Shown: positions 25,911 through 37,245 of the stretch, piece after piece
How the letters are laid out: each line of letters begins with the position of its first letter
Numbering within the stretch: position 1 is the first letter of the stretch
Source of the DNA: Dendrolimus kikuchii
Lineage: Eukaryota; Arthropoda; Insecta; Lepidoptera; Lasiocampidae
Assembly: GCA_019925095.2 (NCBI GenBank)
Contig: CM034402.1
Span: 10,799,501-10,863,500 of the forward strand
Length of the DNA: 64,000 bases
Reading direction: 5' to 3'
Notes under the pieces: model-generated
Database searches by the model: none
Told to the model about the DNA's origin: nothing
Seen by the model: the letters and a program-made list of their open reading frames with translations, nothing else
Translations under genes and position numbers: made by a program

Positions 25911-25985
25911 GTTAGCAAGCAGGCAGACGGCCCATAGGGGTTTGCAACACTACATGCGAATCCAATATGTTGCCGGCCAGCAGTT
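25911..25985 (+). repeat. GCAGACGG-type fragment
   Basis: GCAAGCAGGCAGACGGCCCA and TTTGCAACACTACATGCG match the opening section of the SINE-like family. Confidence 0.4.
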
Positions 25986-28193
25986 ACACGCCGATATTCT
26001 GTGAGAGCGTGATATGGATCTGATCATGATAATGATTCCAGCATAGCTCTACTACGTCATTAATAATACAATTGTACGTAATGTAATGTGTTTTAAGTTA
26101 AGTATCACTTCCTTGGCCTTACTCGATAAAACTTTGAAACCTTATGCCACGAAAACAACACAAATATAAATTACAAGGACTACGTAATATTACAATAATA
26201 ATATAACATTATTCCACGAGAATCCTACTAAGAAATTTCCCTTCCTCACCCCACACAGTTCTTCAAAGGGCGTCTTTGCCTCGAGGACGAGCAAACAAGA
26301 TGCTCCTGCTTCAAGGCCGCATTCGTTATTACAGAGTTGAATCAAGGTAATTCAAATAGCAATTACTTCGTGTATCGGGTTACTTTATGATGAATAGATT
26401 AAAGTTTAAACTCAATTTGTAAGTAACTTTTCATTAACAAGGTACATACAATAAAGAGATATTTATTTATTTCTAAACTAATACAAAACATAAAATAGCA
26501 ATTTCGGTCTAATCCCAACGCCCACACTGAAATTTTATCAAAATATCTCTCCATATCTATTGTAAGATAACAAATTAACACAACAATAATAGTTGAGGGG
26601 CGGTGTTCGAGACTTCGAGATATATCTAGAATCAACGATATGAAGGTTGAACGTAGGTGTAGTACAATGTTACTTTACTGAATTCCAACTTTCAAGCAAT
26701 CAAAAATCGAAATACAATATATTAAATGTATTTTTTAATAATATACTAATAGTAATGAAAGAACAGAACTGATATTACACGGGTAACTACGAATTATCTA
26801 TTGGAAATAACATGTCGTAACAAGTCAATATACATTATACAGCCTACAAGACGATGTTAGAGAATTGTACTTATAATATGAAAATATACGAAATTAAAAT
26901 CAATATTACTAAAGCCTTGTCAAAAAGATGATAATTTTACCAAATAAACCATATATTCGATTGCACAATCTATTTCAATACTGTGTGCAGTTTCAATTTT
27001 ACCGATTATTACCGTCACAACCAGAATACGCATCGAATACGAGCCGAAATATAAAAGTTTTAGACAGATGTTTATTACCTACCTTGTAAATGTGAAAGTA
27101 ATTTCCATGTTTGTTCTGTCTCTAAGGTCTTATAATAACATCAATAAACATAATGTAGATAATATAATATACTTTCGATAACCTCGGGATACAAATTCGA
27201 ACCATAAGCGAATAAAACTGAAGCTGATCATCATGATATATACAATACGTAGTTATTTTTGACATTGTGGATGAATATAGGATATACTGTAGCTCATTAA
27301 ATGAGATATTTTCCGAAGGATGCGGACTTAAACCTTGCATGACCAGAGCTACATAAAAACCTAAAGTAGTACGTATTGATACATTCAACCGAGTATATGT
27401 AGGATATGTCGAAAGCATAGATCATACAGCAACTAAGTCGAATAAAAATAAACTCATAAGAAGTCTACAGGCGTCTGTCTGTCTCCCAATACTATTTCAC
27501 ATGCTGTACAATAAAATAATATATTATTTAATGTGATTATTAGAGTTAATATATTTAAACTTTAAAACAGTTCAATATAAATATCTAATTTACTTTACAG
27601 ACAAATTAAAGAGAAATTTTAAACGTTATACGAAATGGAAGGTAAATCGAATTGACGCAGTTCACCGAGGCCAAACTACATTTACATTTCAATTATTCTG
27701 ATGTTTGCTTTTAAACACATAAGTAAAATAATAATCTTATCATTAACCAGTTTAACTTGAGAAACGAGTATTTTGTGTAAAATAATTTCAGGTTAAAAAT
27801 TAATAATATCTGTTTTACAGTGTGACTATAATCACAGAAGTTTTATATTACACCCACCTGTTCTAAAATCTGTTGATAAATTTCTCATGTGACCTAACAT
27901 ATGGCGAACCTTCTGCGTTGTACAGGTATCTAGTATACACAGTATTATTATAACAGACCTCACTTCTATGTACCCTCGAAACTCCTAACTCAAACTAAAA
28001 TCAATATACAATCTAGTTTTATTCTTATGTACAATATTAATATTTAAGTTCGAAATCGTAAACAAATGTAAAGTTTAAAAAACTTCTCAAATTCAAAGAT
28101 ACACGACTGTATTATGTTTGTAAATTTTAATTCCAAATTATTCAATTCTTATATTCTTCGCCATTTCACTGTAAAACGTTGAATGTAATAGAT
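25986..28193. other. Unassigned sequence upstream of the candidate plus-strand gene
   Basis: No repeat or exon was recognised. The last few hundred bases would hold the promoter and 5' UTR of the gene that starts at 28194, but I see no TATA box I would stand behind. Confidence 0.35.
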
Positions 28194-30890
28194 ATGTCCG
28201 GCATACGCTTTCTCGGAGTTATACTTGTCTGCTATTTAAAGTTGATCCATGTGGAAAACGTAAGAGAAGACGAAAATAGAACGCAAATTAACCAACTACT
28301 GTCGGTAAACTTATAATGTAATATAATAAATTTAATTTTAGAGAATGCTACCGATTCACTATCGGACAAAAGCCCCGAATCCTGAAGATTTGATAACAGC
28401 AATTGATCAAAATGATGATGAAAATCTAAAAGGAAAAGGTATCGGTATAAAAACATTCGAAGAACGAGATGATGAAGAATATGGCTTTGAAATAGAAAGA
28501 AAACGTAACGAGAAACTAAAGAAGGTTAGTAGATCACAAAAGCTATATCTTTTGGTGTTAAGGTAGATTAATAGTAACCAAAACAATGTGTCAATGTAAT
28601 AACAAAATCTATATAAATAAAAATGAATCGTAGTACTAGCTATGGGCAGAAGGTTTGCCGATAGCTTCATGATGTCACGCGTCGATGGTCAATATAGGGT
28701 TGACAAAAAAGGTTAGATAAATAGTTGTTTCAATAAATTTATTATTGTATATACTTTACATAAGTATATACAATAATAGTAAGTATTACAATACAATAAT
28801 AGTAAAAAGTCATTGGCAAACCTTCTGCGCGCGGCATATAATGTATGTACGCGCATAACTTGAAAACGACTTTACCGATTGTGATCAAATTTTTTGTGTG
28901 TTTGAGTTCATCCCTGGATTGTTTAGATTCACAATTGGAGTCGGTAGGTGGCACTGTGATGGGGTCCTAGATTTTTATTTTTTCATCGCAGGGCAACGTC
29001 TGCCGGAACCTCTACTTTTAAATCATTCTTCTTGCCTGTCATACAAAATATTAACTTGTAGAGATTACAAAACATTTTTGGTGTTCTAATGACAGTAATT
29101 AATGTTTCTCCCACTTTCAGCCATGTGCCATTGTTGTGCTTTCAAATATTCAGAATCCAAATATGCAATCGTTAATTCGAAGATATAGATATGACTCCAA
29201 CGGTAAGATGTATTTAATATTATAATATCATAAGATATAAGTCAACTTCCTTTGAATTTTGGCCAAAATCATGGGGTATGAAATAAACAAAACCCTGTAC
29301 TCCAAACCCAACATAAATCTGATGAAAATTACGTTAACTGAAATAAAACAGCGTTGTTAAACCGTTTTCTGTAAATATTTGGATAGATGGTAGAAGATTG
29401 CTTACTCCGTGTTTGAATGATTCTTAACTTTTGCAAAACTCGATATTTTCAATGTTCCTTTTCAAAGTCGACTGTTTCCATTTCCAGTCATACTTTGTTT
29501 ACCTTTATATTTATATTAGTAAATCAATCGGTCTTCTTAGGTATTTTGATTCCGAGCAGCGTAAAATATTATATCAAGCTACCCCAAGGTCTCGGGTCAT
29601 CGCCACTTCTTGTACCAGTGAACGATAAAGCGTTTTCACCACTTGGAGGATTCGTAAGGTAACATCAAGTAATTATATATTTTAAATAATTATATAAGCT
29701 ATCATTGTTCAGCTTTTGTTACATGCAAAAAAAAATGTTTGCCTCCTAAACGTTTTCCTTTTATCTGCATCGCCTTACGGCTGTTTGTTGGTTTGTTTTA
29801 CAAAAAGCTTGACCATAAACATGAATTTTTTGAATCTTGAAAATTAAAAATCATAAGTCTTTAGTTCCAAGATGTTCAATTCTCAAACAGATGGACAACA
29901 ATTAATAACCGTTAAAACGTAGTTTTCATTATGTCTAATAAAATACTAAGTCAAACGGATTTTTTTCTCCAGGTACTATAAAGAAGTTCCACCGATCCCA
30001 CACTCATGGTAACAATACAGTTTGTTTCATGTTATTCATGTATAATGACTTCTGCATAAATGGTGTAATTCTTTTTTTTTTAACACAATTTCTACATTTT
30101 AGTCAATTATATCGATAAATGTTAAGAAACCTGCAAAAACAATAAGGTATAAAACTTTGAGGATTCTGTAGCTACTTTGGCAAAAAGGGAACCCTTACGA
30201 AATCGTATCTCTGTTTGTCTATCTTTCTATGTCACTGTAACCTTTCTCAGAAACTTGACAGAACGTTTAACTCTGTTTGACGCTATAAAATTATGTACCT
30301 ACTAAAATCGCGAAAACTAAAGATTAGGGCTAGCTGTCATACGTGCAATTAAATTGTGTTTTTAAGATCATCTGTCCGACTTCAAGCAAATTAGCCTATT
30401 ATTCTGATAATCGTTAGTCATCTATGACAAGTACAAAATATAGTATAGTAACGCGTCCTACTCCATCAAAATTGTATGAATGATGTATACAAAATTTTCG
30501 CCTATTGTTACGCTAATACTAAATGCAAACCTTAATAAAGTTATTCCACAGCCTTGCCATTGTCATTTATATGTTGATAAATCGATTTCTTCAAGTTTCT
30601 TCAAGTTCAATGTCGAAGCAGAAATTGTGTGGGAGACTAACAGTTGTAGCCAAACATACATAAAAATAGTGGAAATCAAACATATGTCAAGTTTACTTGG
30701 TAATCGTGATTCATTGAAGCGAAATGCATGGAAACTTTCGTATTTTTCGATTGTTTTAAGATTAGTTCGATTATACTGTATCAAATTTAGAATCGTAGTA
30801 GATTCAAAAATCCAAAGCGCAAGCTACACAGAAAGACCACAAAGTATGATGGGAGCAAAGACGTATTTCTTATGCTGGGGCTTCAACTGA
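28194..30890 (+). CDS. Candidate multi-exon gene for a secreted protein, family unknown
   Basis: Exon 1 (28194-28259) starts MSGIRFLGVILVCYLKLI, a signal-peptide-like sequence, and ends at GTAAGA. Exon 2 (28342-28524, acceptor TTAATTTTAG) encodes 61 residues, rich in Asp, Glu and Lys. Exon 3 (29121-29202, acceptor CCCACTTTCAG, donor GTAAGA) starts PCAIVVLSNIQNPNMQSLI. Exon 4 (29520-29658) contains SVKYYIKLPQGLGSSPLLVP and LGGFVR. Exon 5 (29973-30008, acceptor TTTTTTCTCCAG) adds YYKEVPPIPHS. Phases 0, 0, 1 and 2 agree through exon 5. After that the model is uncertain: a segment with good sites (30103-30146) reads well only in a different phase, and the terminal open segment ends at 30890. The gene may therefore end at a stop soon after 30103, or lack a small exon in my model. 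Predicted extracellular; no family recognised. Confidence 0.55.
28608..29014 (+). mobile_element. Diverged Helitron-like insertion in intron 2
   Basis: It lies inside the 596-bp intron between 28524 and 29121. The 5' end TCTATATAAATAAAAATGAA after an A and the 3' part GGGCAACGTCTGCCGG match the Helitron at 25045, but the terminal CTAG is lost. It contains two nested inverted repeats: a 14-bp pair (28646-28659 and 28815-28828, GCAGAAGGTTTGCC) around an exact 17-bp stem with a 5-base loop (28740-28756 and 28762-28778). Confidence 0.5.
30552..30890 (+). CDS. Terminal coding exon candidate
   Basis: An open segment ends with TGA at 30888-30890. Two acceptors keep the frame: TTATTCCACAG before 30552 (phase 0) and TCGATTTCTTCAAG before 30596 (phase 2). 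The product includes FKFNVEAEIVWETNSCSQTY and LSYFSIVLRLVRLYCIKF, alternating polar and hydrophobic residues as in beta-sheet proteins, and ends CWGFN. It probably belongs to the gene starting at 28194, but the joining exon is unresolved. No close poly(A) signal is obvious. Confidence 0.35.
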   Translation, partial: PCHCHLYVDKSISSSFFKFNVEAEIVWETNSCSQTYIKIVEIKHMSSLLGNRDSLKRNAWKLSYFSIVLRLVRLYCIKFRIVVDSKIQSASYTERPQSMMGAKTYFLCWGFN

Positions 30891-31059
30891 GTTAGTGTTA
30901 AAGATTTAGGCAGTTTCATGCAGATGTGGTGATGGGTTTAATGTATTATTTGAGATGCGACATTGTTAATGACGTTAAATTTTGACATATAATATACGTA
31001 CATTCATTAATGTCGTTATGCGTTAACACTTTAAACAAGACGCATTCAGCCACAGCCTA

Positions 31060-31438
31060 AGGGTGCCTTTCCACCAGAGATGTGCTATGCAGCTATGCTG
31101 CGAAGATGTGAAATCTACGCTACGGAAATATGTGACCGTTTCCACCAATACTAAGCTATGTAGCTGTGCAAGGAAGATGCGCCGCCGCAAAGTAGCTGCG
31201 CGAGAAAGATGCGCAACTCCAGCTACTCTGCTCTGCACATACCTACACCACTCGCGACGGCCCATAGCAGGCATCCATAGCAAGCATCCATAGCACGCAT
31301 CCTTCCATATAAAAAACATATCTTAGTTGAATCCGTTTCCACCAGTCCTAAGTTATGTGCACCAGTGAATATGATTGGTGGATATCAAACGCATCCATAG
31401 CAACGTAGCATAGCACATCTCCGGTGGAAAAGCACCCT
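31060..31438. mobile_element. MITE with 30-bp TIRs (GGGTGCYTTTCCACC type)
   Basis: The left end GGGTGCCTTTCCACCAGAGA and the reverse complement of the right end (GGGTGCTTTTCCACCGGAGA) match for about 30 bp, and TA flanks both sides. Internally it has several CATCCATAGCA and CCACCA copies, like subterminal transposase sites. Overlapping open frames on both strands (31023-31319, 31063-31293) are shadows. Layout and the CCACC termini resemble the element at 43118. Confidence 0.75.
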
Positions 31439-31442
31439 TAAT

Positions 31443-32136
31443 CTATAAGACTAATGCAGATGATGCCGCAGCATTATTAGTAACCATTTTTGGCACTTCC
31501 ACCGAACCCCTTACAGTTCGTAGACTGACAAACACTTGTCCGATTTTATTTAAGTAACTCACAACGTAATGCACTTGAGCCTCATTCAAATTTGAATTAC
31601 TTAAAGCCCCTGTTGCCTCAAAAGATCTAAAATGGGGTGAAAACGAAACAAATTTCTGTTGGTAATTAATCATCAATAATCTACCAAAAAAATAATCATA
31701 AATCTTCACGATGTAGGTTATTTTAAATATTTTTTTTTGTTATTTTAAGTAACCAAAAAAGTTCATCAAATCACCCCCAAATTATTATTTTATTCTTGCA
31801 ACGTTTACCAAAACAGGAAAAAAAATCGGACATCTTTATAAAAGAGAGATGAATAATTTGTTTATTTTTTTAATACTGCTTTGTTTTGTTCGGTACTTTA
31901 TTTTGTTCACAATAAAATAATAATGCATCTGAAAAACGACAGCGTCTATGAAATCCCCGCTATCGCCCGAAAAATCCTCAATGACGTTGACGCTGCTAAA
32001 AGCCTGAAAAGCAGCTAACATGCGAAAATAACGAGTTAAGCCGTTATAATCTTTTGCACATAAAATCACCAATTAAATAATAAGTTGTTGGTTGATTAAT
32101 AGCCGGTTCATATATCTTACTATTCATTTTTGCCAT
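31443..32136 (-). CDS. Short minus-strand coding locus with one frame break
   Basis: The 3' exon (31626-31443) follows the acceptor CACCCCATTTTAG and encodes SFEATGALSNSNLNEAQVHY, VVSYLNKIGQVFVSLRTVRG and so on to a TAG stop. The preceding segment (32072-31897) contains FSSVNVIEDFSGDSGDFIDA and can splice at GTACCG in matching phase 2 over a 270-bp intron. Upstream, ATG at 32136 gives MAKMNSKIYEPAINQPTTYY, but this frame is offset by one base from the next segment, changing near the run of four A at 32052-32055. Either the locus is a young pseudogene, the base call in the run is wrong, or the true start is the ATG in RMLAAFQAF. It converges on the plus-strand gene ending at 30890, with a MITE between. 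Family not recognised. Confidence 0.4.
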
Positions 32137-33043
32137 TTCTTACCATCGGTTGAATTTTGATATTAATTGTATGGAGCTTATGTATGAAATTTTTTAACTG
32201 ATAGTGAAAACGAACGGCCCGGTAAGATAATATAGGAACGGGCCATAAGTGGATGGCTGTCTAAACGACAATAGTTCTTTTCTTAAGTAGTGCAAATGGA
32301 AATCGGGTTTTACAGTAAATAAAATAAAATTACAGAATTATTATATATGTACCTACTGATTTTCGTAAATGAAACACCGAGTTCTGGACAACAACCGACT
32401 TTAATCGGTATTCACGATATGATATTCAAAACTATCCACAACAATATAGAAAACGAAAATCTAAATATATTTGTGTATTACACAAAGGAATAGGTTAGGT
32501 TAGGAAATAACTTCCGTATGTACACCGAACTCACTTAGAATTCATGTGAAAATACTTTCCTCTTCCTGTTGAGAGAAATTATACAGAACTCACGTACTTA
32601 ATGAGCTCATTACATTTTCTAGGAAAATTCTATTAGAAAAGCTCGCAACCCGTGGCCCGGAAACAAAGAGCAATTATTTGTAAGCCGAAACAATAAACAT
32701 ATTATTGTTTTTTTTTCAGTACATTTTACTTAGTCCTAGTTACACTTAATTTTCATAGTTTAGAGAGTATTTTCTTAACACGACATCTTTGTCTTCCGTG
32801 ATCTCGGTTACTGAAAAGTGGCCGAAACGTCGGAATAACAATGAAATAAAATACCTCGCTTAAAACCGTTTAACCGTAGTTTTATTACATAGTCTAGATA
32901 TTAAATTTGACTTTTAACACTGATGTTTTAAAAGCGAAAGTAAGACTCACTGATTGCTACCTTTCCACGGTTTTAATTAAGAACCTATTTAAAAAAAAAT
33001 GTTTTAGAAATTCTTTAGAAACTGTAAATGTAGAAATAGGCCT
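32137..33043. other. Unassigned sequence with a MITE scrap
   Basis: At 32815-32885 a stretch with GTGGCCGAAACGTCGGAATA and CTCGCTTAAAACCGTTTAAC matches the inner and right parts of the MITE at 60950-61072. Nothing else was recognised. Confidence 0.45.
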
Positions 33044-33173
33044 CCGGCGCACTAGGAAGCCTGGCTGTGGCAGCCAGTCGGATATATGACGGTATATGGG
33101 AGCCCGCGCAAGAACCAGCGACAAATTCTGCTCTGATATTTCGGCCTCCGCAGCCAGGCTTCCTAGTGTGCGG
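33044..33173. mobile_element. Fold-back MITE, about 130 bp
   Basis: Arms 33044-33070 and 33148-33173 are inverted repeats (CACTAGGAAGCCTGGCTG core) with two mismatches. Both strands are open through it only because of the symmetry. Confidence 0.75.
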
Positions 33174-33261
33174 AAGACAATGCCGCAGAAAATTCAAAAG
33201 CCCTTGCGGTATACAAACACTCATGTATTGTAAATTATTCATATTATATTAATATTGGGGT

Positions 33262-33740
33262 ATTCTTTTATTGGCTGTCGCTGGCAAACAAGCAGGGGTC
33301 CCACCTAATGAAAAGTTGTTACCGTCCCCTACAGACGTTTGCAACACCAGAAGCGATGCCAACGCGTTGCCAGGCTTTAGGATAGAGGTTGCGATAGGAA
33401 GAGTGGGATAAGTAGTTCCCCCGCCGTGGATGAGGCTGCTGAGCCACCGTCTGCAAAGGCCAGCGGAGGGACTAGGCCATGTACCCGTGGCCGAAGGGGC
33501 TTATTAAAGGCGAAGGACGGAATACCAAGAGCTTTTGGTGGGTATCCCTAACTGTCGTGTGGCAAATAGCATCTTTAGTTCTGCTTAGAGGTGTTAGTGC
33601 CACCCCGACCTGACGAATCTAACACACCGGCAGCGACTTTCCCCCATAGAGCAGCTGATAGCCCTCAACCAAGTTTCCCTCGCTAAAAAAAAGGGAGGGA
33701 CGGGATAAATGGGTGGAAGAATAAGCGATGGGACATCCCC
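33262..33740 (+). repeat. GC-richer transposon-derived block, partly SINE-like
   Basis: The first 150 bp (GGCAAACAAGCAGGGGTCCC, TTTGCAACACCAGAAGCGAT, CCAACGCGTTGCCAGGCTTT) align with the reverse of 54750-54975. The following 300 bp are GC-rich, carry no open frame, and end in CTAAAAAAAAGGGAGGGACG. They look like a 3' UTR of a retroelement that I cannot name. Confidence 0.4.
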
Positions 33741-34448
33741 CATTTCATTTCCATCCATCAATTCTTATAATCTTATAAATATATTCCATCGAATAAAGGG
33801 AAGAGAATATAAACTACCGGAACTTTCGCTCACCATACGAAACAAAATTAGCTCCAGGCTGAACACATTATGATTTATTAAAGTTGGCTTATAGCTCTAG
33901 AGCCCTAAAAAGCGGTACGACAATTTATCTCAGAAGAAACCGCCTAGCAGAGATAATCACATAATAAAGCTTTTATTCTTAATAAATATCTTTACTAGAT
34001 TTTTCCAAACCAACATAAACACAATTAATGTTCAACATAAATATAGATAATAACCTTGGTTAATATTCTACAACCAGTCTTAATTGAGTTTATGATGTTG
34101 AGTCTGTTTATTCCAGGAACTTAAGAAAAGATTAACTTAAAGAACAATTATGAAACGAATTTCCTATCCAATAACACTACTAAACCGTAAATTAACTTTG
34201 TAAACATTTTTGTTTTTCCCTCATTATGACTTTCGATGTGAAACCGGTTTTCACGGATTTATATTATATAGACATTTTAAAGAACATGGCTACTTCTCAT
34301 TTTTTAAAATGCCAAGGTGGAGTAGTGACATAACCGAAATATTGTTACGCAAACTAAATATGCAGTTTTTCCAGAGCGCTAAAATATGGGGCTCAGAAGG
34401 ACGTAAACTATGCATAAAGTCTCGAAGAGGTAGGTAGCGCATCGACAC

Positions 34449-34530
34449 CCTGAGTAGTCTTGCAGTTGTCCATGGGCCCGGTAGCCACTTGCTAACGGGT
34501 AGAGCATCTGCCCGTTTGCCTAAAAGCAAA
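34449..34530 (-). repeat. SINE-like fragment
   Basis: CCCGGTAGCCACTTGCTAAC and CTGCCCGTTTGCC on the plus strand are the reverse of the opening part of the GCAGACGG family. The open frames at 34210-34529 overlap it and are not genes. Confidence 0.45.
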
Positions 34531-35288
34531 CATAAAAATCCGCGTGGAAAGCCTTGGCCTAGAATTAGAATTAATAAATTAACATTTCGGTTACTTAATT
34601 ACTATATTTATTCATGAGGTTACTAACTAGGTCGATACAGGTTATAGTAAATAAAGATAAAGATTGTCACTATTAAACAGATTTAACAGACTATTATTAT
34701 CCGACTCTGAATGCAGCAGCATATATTATGTATATATATATAACAAAATATATCAATATCACATACACAATACATGCATGTAGAGTGCACGTCTGAGCGC
34801 TAGATGTGCAAAACTGTAACTAGTTCATGAAACACAGTATAAAATATACAAGAAATACTCACTTTCGTTCGTAGAAACGTGTCATAATTTCAGCCCACTC
34901 TCGATTAATGTCAGACAGATTAGTTTGAAGCGAGTGCGTAAAATAATATACTACACAGATGCTTTGTTATTAAAACAATTTGTTTGTGTATCTTCTACTC
35001 TAAAAAATTACGTGTGTTTTTCCAGACCAGAACAAGAGTGCTGGTAATTATAATTCACGATTTATTAAAATAGCCAAGTGAAGCCAATTTTAATATGGGC
35101 TTCGCTCTAGGCTATGTAGCCCAAACTCATGTCCAGACCGATTTTTGAAATGACAATCGGGTCAAACTAAAATGTAGTGTTATCCTGTAGTTCTTCGTGC
35201 TTTCAAAAATAACGTTTAGTTTAGACTTAAGAGAGCCTATAAATAACTCTTTAAACCCATTGACTAGCACAATACTATAAAATGTAAT
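34531..35288. other. Unassigned AT-rich sequence
   Basis: No gene or repeat recognised apart from a short TA run near 34730. Confidence 0.4.
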
Positions 35289-35299
35289 CGAACGTAGTA

Positions 35300-35664
35300 C
35301 ATACATACATACATGACTTCACGCCAGTTCCCTTGCGGGGTAGGCACGAACAACAGAGTGCCATTTAGGCTTATTCTTACACACCTCACTTGCCTCTTTG
35401 ACATTCATAACTTTTGTCATGCAAGCTCGTCAGTTCTTAAGGCTCCTGACATCACCTTCTGCTAGTACACGATCAATTTGATCATGGAAGGTGTGTCGTG
35501 GCCTTCCACGACTTCTGCATCCATCCACTTTTGCATTGTATATCTGTTTAGTCATTCTTTCATCATACATTCTTTCCACATACCCGAACCACCGGAGCAT
35601 TCCTTTCCTTACCTTCACCCCGACACTCTCTTTCAGACCAACTCTCTTTCTTACTTCGGTATTA
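35300..35664 (-). mobile_element. 5'-truncated LINE, copy 3 (longest)
   Basis: Flanks CGAACGTAGTA (35289-35299) and CGAACGCGGTA (35665-35675) form a diverged 11-bp duplication. The open frame reaches further upstream than in other copies, adding RNTEVRKRVGLKESVGVKVR before the shared MLRWFG segment. The frame is interrupted after VRSLKN because the next codon is TGA instead of the AGA or CGA in other copies. Confidence 0.8.
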
Positions 35665-35675
35665 CGAACGCGGTA

Positions 35676-36902
35676 TATTATGTAGTATACATTATAATTG
35701 CCGTTATGAATTAAAATTATTGCTGGGGTTGTGTTTAGTGAAAAGTTTGTACTCAATATTTTACTCCATTTATCCATTATGTATGTATAATACAAAGAGT
35801 AAATTTACATGTTTTTTAAGATCTACACATTCAAGAAATCAGAAATAAATAATCTAGAATAATTATCATATACAAAACATTGGAGATCTGCCACCTTCCA
35901 TACGCGCTTCGTGGACTGTAACTGGCAACAGTATGCCAAAATATTGCCATATAACCAGCCAAGTTGAGGAGTAGAGAGACCTGTCAAAGGACTCGGACGC
36001 GACATGTTATGTTTAATTCAGTTGTACAATTTATCACGTACTAAGTGCCATGGCCTTGGGGCCTCCTTCCTCTAGAGAACAGTCACGTACGAATATTTCG
36101 TTGATATGTAGTATCACAGCGTGGCGTCCGCGCTATATTTCATAACATAAACACACATTTGTATTACATCATGGAAGTACAAACTGTATATTAGAAATTG
36201 AATCACTGAGAACTAAAAAAAGAAAGTTGCTTAGTCACAGAACCGTATTGCAGTACAGATGAAACCTAATGTGAAGCGACTATATACTCTAGAATGTAGC
36301 ACGCTTACCTAAGATTAATAATAATGTAAAAAAGGTCTAATAGTATTCTATGTCTACCAGTGGACGCCTACTGTCTGACGACAGAAAGAAGTCGCATAAG
36401 TTTAGTAAGAACATTGTAAAAGACTGAATTGCTAATGGTAATGTCATCTAAGGTACTCTCATAGGGTTTAATAACTAGACAAAACAATTAACACATCAAC
36501 ATCACATAATATGTAATTATTTATGCCGAAGTTTGTGAGAAGCTATATCTAAAATTTACTTTGATCTTACCTCAGTTGAATATAATAAGAGTTATCTTAC
36601 GGATACAAAACATATTGTACAATACACTTTCTCTCAACCTCAGCTATAAAGTTTGCTCTTACATTCACATTATTAACAGATTTATGCTAAAAGAATTACG
36701 TATCACGTTGTGACCGAGACCGGTCGTAGTTTGCCGTTGAATTTCTTAGACAAAAAGAGAAATGAGGAATTTCCATTCAAAATATCTTCAAAATAACGTC
36801 ACTTCTCAGACGAAATAAAGAAAATTAGAGACTGAACCTACCTGAACAAAAGCGTCAAATGCAATAAAGCATTTTTTTTAACGTACGTAATGTTATATAG
36901 TA
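35676..36902. other. Unassigned AT-rich sequence
   Basis: No supported exon or recognised repeat. The minus-strand frame 35823-36005 has no splice support. Confidence 0.35.
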
Positions 36903-37245
36903 CTAGGATATGCCCGCGACTTCGTCCAGACTTGACTTGAAATTCCCGCGGGATTCCCGGGACACAAAGTACCACAGCATTTTAAAAAGAATGTAAGCTA
37001 TCGACTTAGTGAAAACCATGCCGGAATAAGCTAATTTTATGCATCCGAACAACTTCAGACCGCTCCTGGGAAAACTCCCGCGAGATTTCCGGAATAATAA
37101 GTATCACATCTTTTATTACACAAAATTCACAAATCGATCAGTATTGGATCGCATTTTTTCAATCTGGCCATTTTAAATTATTCCCAGAAAAATTTCAGCG
37201 ATTTCCCGGGATAAAAAGTAGCGCAGATTTTAAGTCTAAGACTTA
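36903..37245 (-). mobile_element. Helitron-like CCCGCGACTTCGTCC family, copy 3 (truncated)
   Basis: The CTAG end adjoining a flanking base is kept (ACTAGGATATGCCCGCGACT on the plus strand). Homology to copies 1 and 4 stops near 37245 after AAGTCTAAGACTTAAA, so about the last 200 bp are missing. Confidence 0.5.

Noticed and set aside
32490..32506. TAGGTTAGGTTAGG, similar to the insect telomere repeat
   Set aside because: Only two units; chance occurrence.
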